Part shown: one piece after another, positions 1 to 7,596 of the stretch | Layout: every line of letters starts with the position of its first letter | How positions within the stretch are numbered: the first letter of the stretch is position 1 | Origin: JAXGMV01 sp040772085 | GTDB lineage: Bacteria; Chloroflexota; Anaerolineae; Anaerolineales; Anaerolineaceae | Length of the DNA stretch: 64,000 nucleotides | NCBI GenBank assembly: GCA_040772085.1 | Contig: JAXGYU010000001.1 | Location: 558,001 to 622,000 of the forward strand | Direction of reading: 5' to 3' | Position numbers and translations under genes: made by a program | The notes under the pieces: generated by a model | What the model saw: only the letters and a program-made list of their open reading frames with translations | Database searches by the model: none | Told to the model about the DNA's origin: nothing

Positions 1-1
1 C

Positions 2-1006
2 CCGCCCAGCCAGGCGGCGTTGATTGCGCAGATATACTCGCGCGAGATCGCGTCAGACGTCAAACTGATGCTGAATTTCAATTATGGTGATGAGTTCCGG
101 GTCAAACTGGTGCACGCTGCGGGCACACCGGACGAGCTGATCGAAGACCTGGCTTTGTATGAGATTGACCGCAGTGAACATATTGGCATCACCACCGCGC
201 TGTATCTGCCGGCGCTGGAGCGGGAGAGCAGCTTTGAACAACTGCAGGAAGTCATCGCGCGTCTTCGAGCTCCGGACGGCTGTCCCTGGGATCGCGAGCA
301 GACACACCTGTCATTGCGACAATATCTGCTCGAGGAAGCCTATGAAACTGTCGAGGCTCTGGATGCCGAGGATCCCGACAAGCTCAAGGAGGAGCTGGGT
401 GACTTGCTGCTCCAGATCGTCCTGCACGCCCAGATCGCATCGGAAGAAGGGGAGTTCTTCCCGCACGAGGTGATGGCGGGCATCAGCAACAAGCTGGTCA
501 GCAGACATCCGCATGTGTTCGGCGGTGTCAACGCGGAATCTGTCGGTGATGTGCTGCTGAATTGGGAGAAGCTCAAGGCTGATGAGCGCAAGCGGAAAGG
601 GGAGAAAGCGCGCAAAGGCATGCTCAGCGGTGTATCCGCGGGTTTGCCGGCACTCATTCAGGCGCAGCAATACCAGGCACGAACATCCCGGGTCGGCTTC
701 GACTGGTCCGAAGTCGAAGGCGTGGAGGCCAAGATCCACGAAGAGCTGGCTGAATTCAAACAGGCAGCAGAGGACGCGGAGAAGGAAAAAGAGATGGGCG
801 ACCTGCTGTTCTCGGTTGTAAATCTCTCGCGCTGGCATGGGATTGATGCCGAAAGCGCCTTGCGCCGTTCGAATACCGAATTCCGCAAGCGATTTGAATT
901 CATGGAGGAGGCTATCCAGGCTGACGATAAAATATTGGGCGAGCTGAGCCTGGAAGAGCTGGATGTTTACTGGGAAGAAGCGAAATCTGACGATAACGAA
1001 CATTAA
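2..1006 (+). CDS. TP-methylase/MazG fusion (YabN-like), 3' part
   Basis: Nucleotide pyrophosphohydrolase of the MazG family, which hydrolyses NTPs or dNTPs to NMP and PPi. The frame is open from the window edge, and the first ~70 residues match the end of a tetrapyrrole (SAM-dependent) methylase domain (LVHAAGTPDELIEDLALYEI), so the full gene is a YabN-type methylase-MazG fusion whose start lies outside the window. The MazG domain begins at the APDGCPWDREQTH motif and carries the Mg-binding EExxE and ELGDLLLQ helices; a second MazG half follows (EELAEFKQA, EMGDLLFSVVNL). An ATG/TTG inside this frame would be a false start. Family is clear; the true substrate is not. Confidence 0.9.
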   Translation, partial: PPSQAALIAQIYSREIASDVKLMLNFNYGDEFRVKLVHAAGTPDELIEDLALYEIDRSEHIGITTALYLPALERESSFEQLQEVIARLRAPDGCPWDREQTHLSLRQYLLEEAYETVEALDAEDPDKLKEELGDLLLQIVLHAQIASEEGEFFPHEVMAGISNKLVSRHPHVFGGVNAESVGDVLLNWEKLKADERKRKGEKARKGMLSGVSAGLPALIQAQQYQARTSRVGFDWSEVEGVEAKIHEELAEFKQAAEDAEKEKEMGDLLFSVVNLSRWHGIDAESALRRSNTEFRKRFEFMEEAIQADDKILGELSLEELDVYWEEAKSDDNEH

Positions 1007-1011
1007 TAATA

Positions 1012-1073
1012 TCAAACTATAACTTGACAATATCAAATAATACGTTATGATTTATAAATAACATATAGTTTGA
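1012..1073 (+). promoter_or_regulatory. Promoter framed by 10-bp inverted repeat
   Basis: A near-consensus sigma-70 promoter is visible: TTGACA at 1024-1029, 16-bp spacer, TATGAT at 1046-1051. It is enclosed by a perfect 10-bp inverted repeat, TCAAACTATA at 1012-1021 and TATAGTTTGA at 1064-1073. The arrangement could be a repressor operator pair or an RNA/DNA structure. It drives the 357-aa gene starting at 1087, which has its own ribosome site (GAAGGCAGG). Confidence 0.7.
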
Positions 1074-1086
1074 AGGCAGGTGTCAT

Positions 1087-2160
1087 ATGACCTCACAATT
1101 CGTCTCGTATCGCTTGAATGAAAACCAGACACTGGTGATCAAAGCGTTCGGTCAGCTAACCATCCTCGGCTGGGATGATCCCGAGGTTGCCTTCACCTAT
1201 CATAAGTACAACCAGAAGGTCGAAAGCAGTGACCGTGAGCTGAGGGTGACCTGTTTTGATGATTGCGTCTTCAAGGTGCCTCAGAATGCCCGCGTCTATC
1301 TTGAGAAGTCGCTCTCCAAGGTGACAGTGAGCGAGTTTGAGGGGCAGCTTGAGGTCCGGTCGATCCTTGGCTCGGTAGCATTGCTCGGGGTGAAAAATTT
1401 CACAGCCGAAAAGATCAATGGGTCCTGCTATTTGCAGGATATCAATGGTGACATGCAGTTCGCCCGTGTCAATGGTCAGCTAAAGGCGAATGGCATCAGC
1501 GGTTCGCTCTCGATCGGCAGACTGAATGGCATGCTCGACATTTCCGGATTCTCGGGCTCGCTTAAAGCGCGGATAGAAGGGGACTGCAGAATCGGACTGG
1601 CGACCAGCGAAAACAATGCCATCGATCTCAGAAGCTCGCACCATGTGACGATTTATACCCCCGAAGATTTTAAAGCCAGCTATGACCTGAAGTCAGGTGA
1701 TGAGTCCATCAGCCTGTTTACCGATGATCTCAACCTGCGGCACAAGGAACGCCGGTTCGAATCGCAGGATGAGAGCAGCACCAATGCCATCAAGATCGAT
1801 GCTGCCGGCAAAATTGAGATCAAGGCACAGCCTGATTACAACGTCGAACCGGTCTCCAAAGTGTCCGAGAAAATGTTCGACCTGAAGCGTGATCTGGAAT
1901 CGTTGATCAAGGAAAACGTTCAGAATTTTGAGGTGCGTGTCCTGGAAGAAGCCTACCGCGGGCTGGAGAGCGCCTTCAGGCGTGACAAGCCTGCAGCCGT
2001 AGCCTCACGCTACGCCAGACCTGTCAGCGCCGTGAAACCAGCGCCGAAAGAAAATCACGAAACCGAAACGCTGCTGATCCTGAAAATGGTTCAGGACGGG
2101 AAAATCACGCCATCTCAGGCTGAGGTGCTGCTGAATGCCATTGACAAGTCAGCGGCGTAA
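1087..2160 (+). CDS. Repeat-rich protein with C-terminal SHOCT-like helix pair
   Basis: I do not recognise a defined function. Residues ~75-215 form a run of short, beta-rich, glycine-containing repeats (INGSCYLQDINGD, VNGQLKANGISGS, LNGMLDISGFSGS), the look of a DUF4097-like or polymer-forming beta-solenoid. The C-terminus (LLILKMVQDGKITPSQAEVL) resembles the short SHOCT-like element found at the ends of bacterial adhesin/regulatory proteins such as the YvlB group. There is no signal peptide, so the protein is probably cytoplasmic. It is first in a run with a 47-aa membrane peptide and a lipoprotein, which suggests an envelope-related role. Start supported by GAAGGCAGG 7 nt upstream. Confidence 0.7.
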   Translation: MTSQFVSYRLNENQTLVIKAFGQLTILGWDDPEVAFTYHKYNQKVESSDRELRVTCFDDCVFKVPQNARVYLEKSLSKVTVSEFEGQLEVRSILGSVALLGVKNFTAEKINGSCYLQDINGDMQFARVNGQLKANGISGSLSIGRLNGMLDISGFSGSLKARIEGDCRIGLATSENNAIDLRSSHHVTIYTPEDFKASYDLKSGDESISLFTDDLNLRHKERRFESQDESSTNAIKIDAAGKIEIKAQPDYNVEPVSKVSEKMFDLKRDLESLIKENVQNFEVRVLEEAYRGLESAFRRDKPAAVASRYARPVSAVKPAPKENHETETLLILKMVQDGKITPSQAEVLLNAIDKSAA

Positions 2161-2169
2161 GGCGGCAGG

Positions 2170-2313
2170 GTGACGCGCCGCCGGGCACGGCTGATCCTGG
2201 GCTTGATGTTGCTGACATTGATCATTCTGGCTGTGATCCTGCTCTGGCCAAGGCCGGAAACCAGGATAGACTTCGACCTTTCCATCCCGCTGCTCGAGAG
2301 ATATTTTGTCTAG
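2170..2313 (+). CDS. 47-aa single-span membrane peptide
   Basis: A GTG-started small ORF, 9 nt after the preceding stop codon. It has an Arg-rich N-terminus (MTRRRARL), one strongly hydrophobic segment (residues ~8-26, ILGLMLLTLIILAVILLW) and a short acidic tail. Its stop overlaps the TTG start of the next gene by 8 nt, the kind of overlap seen in translationally coupled operons. The positive-inside pattern predicts the tail outside the membrane. No known family is recognised. Reality rests on the clean open frame, composition and tight packing; there is only a weak ribosome site (GGCAGG). Confidence 0.5.
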   Translation: MTRRRARLILGLMLLTLIILAVILLWPRPETRIDFDLSIPLLERYFV

Positions 2314-2845
2314 AATTGCGCGTAGACATTGTCAATTCAGCCGTTTTGCTATAGGAATAGCCTTTGTTCTGCTGCTCACAAGCTGCAGCGGAACCAGCAC
2401 AGAACCGCTGAAGGGTATTCAGTTTAACTATCCCCACCACTTATGGCTGGGACAGGGCGGTACGCTTACCCTGAAAATCGCGCAACATGCTATAAGCGGC
2501 AATCCCTCAGATAATCAGATGCTCTGCCTCAGACCGGTTCCAACCCGCGGGTTGAACTTCTCAGCGCTTGAGGTATGTCAAACGTATTCCGCTACAGTCC
2601 CTCTGACGCTGAACATGAGATTCATCACAACTGAGGCGGGTCGCTCTGAGACCGATATCTGGTTGATCAGCCGGTCGGTTGATCCGGACGGTACCTCACG
2701 AGACGATGCTCTGGCTGTGCAACCTCTCAAAGTCACGGTCACCCCGTTTCTGGGATTGACTTTTCAGCAGGCGCAGCTTGCCATCCTCCTCAGCGGGGGC
2801 GTGATTCTCATGCTTCTTGCGCTCGCTCAGCGCCTGCCGAAATGA
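2306..2845 (+). CDS. Lipoprotein with C-terminal membrane anchor
   Basis: Begins at TTG 2306; no in-frame ATG precedes the signal. The N-terminus has a signal peptide and a lipobox ending at Cys27 (LLLTSC), and residues ~158-176 form a second hydrophobic segment (LAILLSGGVILMLLALAQ), so the ~130-residue middle domain should lie outside the cytoplasmic membrane held at both ends. The middle looks all-beta. It overlaps the upstream 47-aa peptide gene. Function unknown; third gene of the envelope operon. Confidence 0.65.
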   Translation: MSRIARRHCQFSRFAIGIAFVLLLTSCSGTSTEPLKGIQFNYPHHLWLGQGGTLTLKIAQHAISGNPSDNQMLCLRPVPTRGLNFSALEVCQTYSATVPLTLNMRFITTEAGRSETDIWLISRSVDPDGTSRDDALAVQPLKVTVTPFLGLTFQQAQLAILLSGGVILMLLALAQRLPK

Positions 2846-2878
2846 TCGTGACAGTCCTCAATCGTTAATCATTTCTAA

Positions 2879-2889
2879 TATGATAAAAT
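2879..2889 (+). promoter_or_regulatory. Probable -10 region of nuo operon
   Basis: An AT-rich stretch with TATGAT at 2879-2884 (and overlapping TAAAAT to 2889) lies ~60 nt upstream of nuoA. No convincing -35 hexamer is seen at the right spacing. The leader holds GGAG shortly before the nuoA ATG. Confidence 0.4.
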
Positions 2890-2949
2890 ATATGGGATAT
2901 TCGCCGAACAGGTGATTGTCCAGCAAAATTAATCTCTATAGGAGCAGTA

Positions 2950-3306
2950 ATGCGCGCTGAGTGGACGTACATCGGTATTGCTTTGCTTGTGTCCATGTTC
3001 CTTCCAGCTGTTGCCATTTTTATGGCTGGATTGTTAGCTCCAAAGAAGCCAAACAAGATCAAGAACTCTACTTATGAATGCGGTGTTGAAACGGTTGGGT
3101 CCAGCCAGTTTCAATTCAAAATTCAGTATTACATTTTTGCCCTGATCTTCATGCTGTTTGACGTAGAGGTCATCTTCCTGTATCCGTGGGCGGTCGCGTA
3201 CAACCAACTGCCGATGTTCGCGGTCATGGAAGGGGTGGTTTTCCTCGTGCTGCTGCTTGGGGGTCTTTGGTATCTATGGAAAAAAGACCTGCTCGAATGG
3301 TCATAA
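2950..3306 (+). CDS. nuoA: NADH-quinone oxidoreductase subunit A
   Basis: Small three-helix membrane subunit of respiratory complex I, at the junction of peripheral and membrane arms near the quinone site. The 118-aa length is normal. The family hallmark YECGVETVGSSQFQF, in the loop between helix 1 and helix 2, is intact. It opens a co-directional run of eight complex I genes, but nuoB, C, D and I, which normally follow nuoA, are absent; nuoH comes next after 25 nt. Start chosen at the ATG after TAGGAGCAGTA. Confidence 0.95.
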   Translation: MRAEWTYIGIALLVSMFLPAVAIFMAGLLAPKKPNKIKNSTYECGVETVGSSQFQFKIQYYIFALIFMLFDVEVIFLYPWAVAYNQLPMFAVMEGVVFLVLLLGGLWYLWKKDLLEWS

Positions 3307-3331
3307 GTCAACAGGCAAATTGAGGTAATTG

Positions 3332-4564
3332 ATGACTTTCTTTTTCGATCCTGTCACTTTCATTGTGCAATGGGTACATGGATTGCTGGTAGGTTGGGGG
3401 ATGCCGGCAGAAACAGCCACAACTGTGCTCAACGCGCTCGGCGCTGCCATTCTGCCTCTCAGCGCCATGCTCTTCACCATCTTCCTGATCTGGCTGGAGC
3501 GCAAACTGCTAGGCCGCATCCAGGACCGCATCGGGCCGAACCGCTTGGGACCTTTCGGGTTATTCCAGCCCTTCGCCGATATGGCGAAGATTTTCATCAA
3601 GGAATACATCAACCCGATCGGGTTTAGCTGGCTGCCTTACAATCTGGCGCCGGTTATGGCGGTTGCCTCCGTCCTGATGCTCTGGACAGTCATTCCGCTG
3701 ACCGTGAGTGTCTTCGGCACTGACCTGAACGTTGGTTTGCTGTTCCTGATTGGCGTTGGCACATTTGGTTTTGTCGCAGAGCTCATGGCTGGATGGGCGT
3801 CGAACAATAAGTACACCTTGTTCGGCGCTTTTCGTTCCATCGCCGTCCTGGTCGCCTACGAAGTACCAATGGTGATCATCCTGCTGCTGCCGGTCATGCT
3901 GACAGGTTCGCTAAGCATGGTTGACATTGTCAACGCCCAGGATATCTGGTTCATCTTCCTGATGCCGCTGGCAGCGTTGATTTTCCTGGTCACCTCCATC
4001 GCCGAGAGCGCCCGCTCACCTTTCGATCTGCTAGAGGCGGAGTCCGAGCTGGTGTCCGGCTTCAATACCGAGTACTCCGGCCTGAAATTCGGCATGTTCT
4101 ATGTCGCCGATTTCCTGCGCGCCTTCACCCTTTCCCTGGTCTTCGCCACCATCTTCCTCGGCGGCTGGCGCGGACCCTTTGCGGAGCAGTATCCCATTCT
4201 CGGCATGGTCTACCTGATCATCAAAACCAGCATCTTCTATTTCCTCGGCATCCTCATCCGCGGTTCCATGCCGCGTATCCGGATCGACCAGATGCTGGAT
4301 ATCAACTGGAAATATCTGACCCCGCTCTCACTGGTGCTTGTGATCGTTTCGGCGCTGATTTTCAAGGCTATCCCGGCAGAAATGCTCTGGCTGCGGCTGA
4401 TCGTCTCCGTGGCTGTCAACCTCGGGCTGTACTTCGTCGCTGACAAGATGCTCGCCACCGGTATGAAGCGCGCGAAGCGTGATGTCGTCAAAACAAACGT
4501 CCCGTCGCAGAGGATCGTGATCCCTGAGCCTGCAGCGGTGAACGATACTGGAGCGCAGCCATGA
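3332..4564 (+). CDS. nuoH: NADH-quinone oxidoreductase subunit H
   Basis: Membrane subunit that forms most of the quinone channel of complex I. Conserved stretches include LERKLLGRIQDRIGPNR and the acidic quinone-site loop EAESELVSGFNTEYSG. At 410 aa it is longer than the usual ~330-350: extra sequence lies at the N-terminus (amphipathic, ~35 residues) and in a basic/Pro-rich C-terminal tail of ~40 residues after the last helix. ATG 3332 is preferred to the adjoining TTG 3329 because it is better spaced from GAGGTA. Its stop overlaps nuoJ by ATGA. Confidence 0.95.
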   Translation: MTFFFDPVTFIVQWVHGLLVGWGMPAETATTVLNALGAAILPLSAMLFTIFLIWLERKLLGRIQDRIGPNRLGPFGLFQPFADMAKIFIKEYINPIGFSWLPYNLAPVMAVASVLMLWTVIPLTVSVFGTDLNVGLLFLIGVGTFGFVAELMAGWASNNKYTLFGAFRSIAVLVAYEVPMVIILLLPVMLTGSLSMVDIVNAQDIWFIFLMPLAALIFLVTSIAESARSPFDLLEAESELVSGFNTEYSGLKFGMFYVADFLRAFTLSLVFATIFLGGWRGPFAEQYPILGMVYLIIKTSIFYFLGILIRGSMPRIRIDQMLDINWKYLTPLSLVLVIVSALIFKAIPAEMLWLRLIVSVAVNLGLYFVADKMLATGMKRAKRDVVKTNVPSQRIVIPEPAAVNDTGAQP

Positions 4565-5082
4565 GCGTAGAACAAATCCTTTTCATTTTGATCGGACTGG
4601 TGACGCTGGTATCAGCTTTCATGGTCGTCACCAGCAAACGCATGATGTACTCCGCTTTATGGCTGATGCTGAGCCTCTTTTCAGTTGCCATCCTCTTCGT
4701 CTTGCTGGACTCGAGCTTTTTCGCCATAGCGCAGGTTGTTGTCTATATCGGCGCTATCTCCATCCTGATCATCTTTGCCGTCATGCTGACGCGCGAAGCC
4801 CAGGAGAGCGGACCGGTCTTCAACCGCTTCTCATGGCTGGCCGGCATCGCGGTGATTTTGGTTGCCGGCACGCTGGTCTTCTTCCTCAGTCAGTGGGGAC
4901 AGTTCAGCGCGCTGCCGGCGGGCGAACTGAGCGCCGAGGCAATGGATATCGCCAGCCTTGGCAAGGCGTTTACCGACCCGGATGCGTTCGTCATCCCCTT
5001 TGAGGTCGCGTCAATCCTGCTGCTCGCAGCCATGATCGGCGCTGTTTACCTCGCGAAACCATTCTCTGGAGGTAAGGGATGA
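4561..5082 (+). CDS. nuoJ: NADH-quinone oxidoreductase subunit J
   Basis: Five-helix membrane subunit of complex I (173 aa). The third-helix motif AQVVVYIGAISILIIFAVML contains the pi-bulge region and Tyr of the family. The start overlaps the nuoH stop and its stop overlaps the nuoK start, both through ATGA, so translation of H, J and K is likely coupled. Residues ~115-145 form a polar insertion before the last helix. Confidence 0.95.
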   Translation: MSVEQILFILIGLVTLVSAFMVVTSKRMMYSALWLMLSLFSVAILFVLLDSSFFAIAQVVVYIGAISILIIFAVMLTREAQESGPVFNRFSWLAGIAVILVAGTLVFFLSQWGQFSALPAGELSAEAMDIASLGKAFTDPDAFVIPFEVASILLLAAMIGAVYLAKPFSGGKG

Positions 5083-5387
5083 TCCCGTTATCCTGGTTCC
5101 TGGTCCTCTCTATGTTGCTCTTCGCCATCGGTCTGTATGGCGTGCTCGCCCGGAAAAACGCTGTCTCGGTTCTGATGAGCATTGAATTGATGATGAATGC
5201 CGTCAATATCAACCTGCTGGCGTTCTGGCGCTATCTCTATGCCCCCAAAATGGACGCCCTGGTGTTCGTCGCCATCGTTTTCCTGGTGGCTGCCGCTGAA
5301 ACTGCCGTTGGTCTGGCTTTGATCGTCTCTGAGTACCGGCGCAAAAAGACCGTTGTCATCGACGATATGACTATTCTGAAAGGCTAG
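5079..5387 (+). CDS. nuoK: NADH-quinone oxidoreductase subunit K
   Basis: Three-helix proton-pathway subunit of complex I (102 aa). Both membrane glutamates needed for proton transfer in the family are present: Glu36 in SIELMMNAVNINL and Glu74 in LVAAAETAVGLAL. ATGA overlap with nuoJ. The short hydrophilic tail RKKTVVIDDMTILKG is normal. Confidence 0.95.
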   Translation: MIPLSWFLVLSMLLFAIGLYGVLARKNAVSVLMSIELMMNAVNINLLAFWRYLYAPKMDALVFVAIVFLVAAAETAVGLALIVSEYRRKKTVVIDDMTILKG

Positions 5388-5397
5388 GGCTGCGCGC

Positions 5398-7575
5398 ATG
5401 CTTACTGAAATTCTGATCTGGCTCATCCCCCTGGCTCCAATCATCTCCTTCGCGCTGATTGTGCTGTTCCTGCGCAATTCAAATCGTATCAGCCATCTGG
5501 TTGCCATCAGCAGCGCCGCCATCGCCTGGCTGCTGAGCATGATCGTCTTTTTCGTCGCTATTGATCGCAAAGACCTGGCAGTCAAGCCGCTGGTCTCGAG
5601 CATTAACTGGCTGCCGATGGGCGACACCTGGCTCAAACTCGGCGTTCAGATTGACCCGCTTTCTGCAATCACCCTTTTCTTCGTCGGCTGGACGGTGCTG
5701 ATGATTTTTGTCTATAGCACCGGTTACCACAATTATGGTCAGCCAAAAGGCGACCACGACCTGCCCGGAATGCCGCCGCACGGCGCGACGGTTACTGAGG
5801 GCGGGCACTCGCATAAAGTGCCCTCGATCGAGCCGATGTACGCGCGATTCTTTGCTTTCATCAGCCTCTTCGCTTTCGGTATGTACGCGCTGGTGGTCAC
5901 CGATAATTTATTGACCCTCTACATGGCTTGGGAAATCATGGGCCTGTGTTCCTACCTGCTGATTGGTTTCTGGTACGGCAAAGACAGCGCGAAAAATGCC
6001 GCGGTCAAAGCATTCCTGACCACCCGTGTCGGCGATATGTTCATGATGGCCGGCATGGTCGCGCTGTATATGCTGACCGGAACACTGAATTATCGCGAGA
6101 TCCTCGCGTCTCCTGAGGTTATCAGCACACTGACTGCCGCCGCATCACCCATCCTGGGGCTTTCGTGGGCGGCTCTGATCGGCTTGTTGATCTTCATCGG
6201 CACGGTCGGCAAATCTGCCCAGTTCCCGCTGCACGTCTGGCTGCCGGACGCGATGGAAGGCCCGACGCCTGTTTCAGCGATGATCCACGCGGCGACCATG
6301 GTTTCGGCTGGCATTTACCTCACGCTGCGCTTCTTCCCGCTGGTCAGCGCGGGCTGGACACCTGGCGAACCCATTACCGCTGCCATGTCAGTCGTCGCGA
6401 CGATTGGCACGATCACGGCGCTGTTCGCCGCGACCATCGCCGTCGCGCAGAACGATATCAAGCGCGTGCTGGCTTACTCAACGATCTCACAGCTCGGCTA
6501 TATGGTGGCTGCGATTGGCATCGGCGCGTATGGCGCCGCAGTCTTCCACCTGATGACCCATGCTTTCTTCAAAGCCCTGCTCTTCCTCGGCTCCGGCTCA
6601 GTCATCCACGGCATGGAACATGGCGTGCTGCACACCGGCGAGAAAATTGACCCGCAGGATATGCTCAATATGGGCGGCTTGCGCAAGAAAATGCCTGTCA
6701 CCTTCTGGACTTTCCTGATCGGCGGCTTCGCGCTCTCCGGCTTCCCTCTGATTACGGCTGGCTTCTGGTCGAAGGATGAGATTCTGGCTGGCGCGTTCGG
6801 CGGTCATCACACACTGGTATTCGTCCTGCTGGCGCTCTCCGCACTGCTGACGGCTTTCTACACCATGCGTCAGATCACGCTGACCTTCCTCGGTGAGCCG
6901 CGTACTAAATCTGCCGAACACGCGCACGAATCGAAATCCAGCATGACGCTGCCGCTGGTCGTCCTCTCCGTCTTTGCCATCGGCATCGGCTGGATCGGCA
7001 TCCCCGAGGGTTTCCCGGTTCTGGGCGGTCTGGTACACAACTGGTTCACCCCGTTCATCTCGAGCATGCTGCCCTGGCACGGTGAGGGCGGACATGAATC
7101 ACACAGTCTTGTGCCGCTGTTCACCTCGCTCGGCGTCGCGCTGGGTGGTCTGCTGCTTGGCTGGCTGGCGTATCGCAAGATGCCCAAGGTCAACGTCAAG
7201 GATCCGTTGCAGGCGCCTCTGGGCGGTGTTCATACACTGCTGAAGAACAAATACTATTTTGATGAGCTGTATCAAAAGATCTTCATTCAGCCTTCGCTCT
7301 GGCTGGCCGAAGTGTTCAGTTACAAGATCATCGACAAGTCCGTGATTGACGGGTTCATCCACGGCATCGGAAATGGATCTGTCCGCCTTGGCAAAGTCTT
7401 GCGCAACGGATTCGACACGCCGGTCATCAATGGCGGCGGTGATGCGCTGGCGGATGGAACAAGGGAACTCGGTACGAGCATGCGAAAACTTCAAATCGGC
7501 CAGGTGCAGCTTTACCTGATACTAGCCGTGCTCATGGCAGCCGTTCTGGGCACGATTTTCATCCTGGCAGTCTAG
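5398..7575 (+). CDS. nuoL: NADH-quinone oxidoreductase subunit L, extended
   Basis: Antiporter-like distal proton-pumping subunit of complex I. Key charged residues are present: Glu in YMAWEIMGLCSY and Lys in GTVGKSAQFPLHVWLPDA. It is 725 aa against ~610-660 for typical NuoL. One insertion is a His/Gly-rich loop near residues 115-140. The other lies in the C-terminal lateral-helix region: residues 646-669 and 673-696 are two 24-residue copies sharing D-x2-VI-[DN]-G and LG-x3-R, so the segment from FDELYQ to the end is 105 residues, roughly 30 more than I recall for the E. coli protein. It sits beside two nuoM genes. Confidence 0.95.
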   Translation: MLTEILIWLIPLAPIISFALIVLFLRNSNRISHLVAISSAAIAWLLSMIVFFVAIDRKDLAVKPLVSSINWLPMGDTWLKLGVQIDPLSAITLFFVGWTVLMIFVYSTGYHNYGQPKGDHDLPGMPPHGATVTEGGHSHKVPSIEPMYARFFAFISLFAFGMYALVVTDNLLTLYMAWEIMGLCSYLLIGFWYGKDSAKNAAVKAFLTTRVGDMFMMAGMVALYMLTGTLNYREILASPEVISTLTAAASPILGLSWAALIGLLIFIGTVGKSAQFPLHVWLPDAMEGPTPVSAMIHAATMVSAGIYLTLRFFPLVSAGWTPGEPITAAMSVVATIGTITALFAATIAVAQNDIKRVLAYSTISQLGYMVAAIGIGAYGAAVFHLMTHAFFKALLFLGSGSVIHGMEHGVLHTGEKIDPQDMLNMGGLRKKMPVTFWTFLIGGFALSGFPLITAGFWSKDEILAGAFGGHHTLVFVLLALSALLTAFYTMRQITLTFLGEPRTKSAEHAHESKSSMTLPLVVLSVFAIGIGWIGIPEGFPVLGGLVHNWFTPFISSMLPWHGEGGHESHSLVPLFTSLGVALGGLLLGWLAYRKMPKVNVKDPLQAPLGGVHTLLKNKYYFDELYQKIFIQPSLWLAEVFSYKIIDKSVIDGFIHGIGNGSVRLGKVLRNGFDTPVINGGGDALADGTRELGTSMRKLQIGQVQLYLILAVLMAAVLGTIFILAV

Positions 7576-7596
7576 GCGGAAGGATAGGGACCGGAC

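Noticed and set aside
311..1036. 241-codon antisense frame opposite the mazG fusion
   Set aside because: High-GC codon structure of the real gene opens the opposite strand; the plus-strand MazG motifs are unambiguous.
1753..1762. GGTTCGAATC-like string suggesting a tRNA T-loop
   Set aside because: It is inside a coding region and no matching acceptor or anticodon stems surround it.
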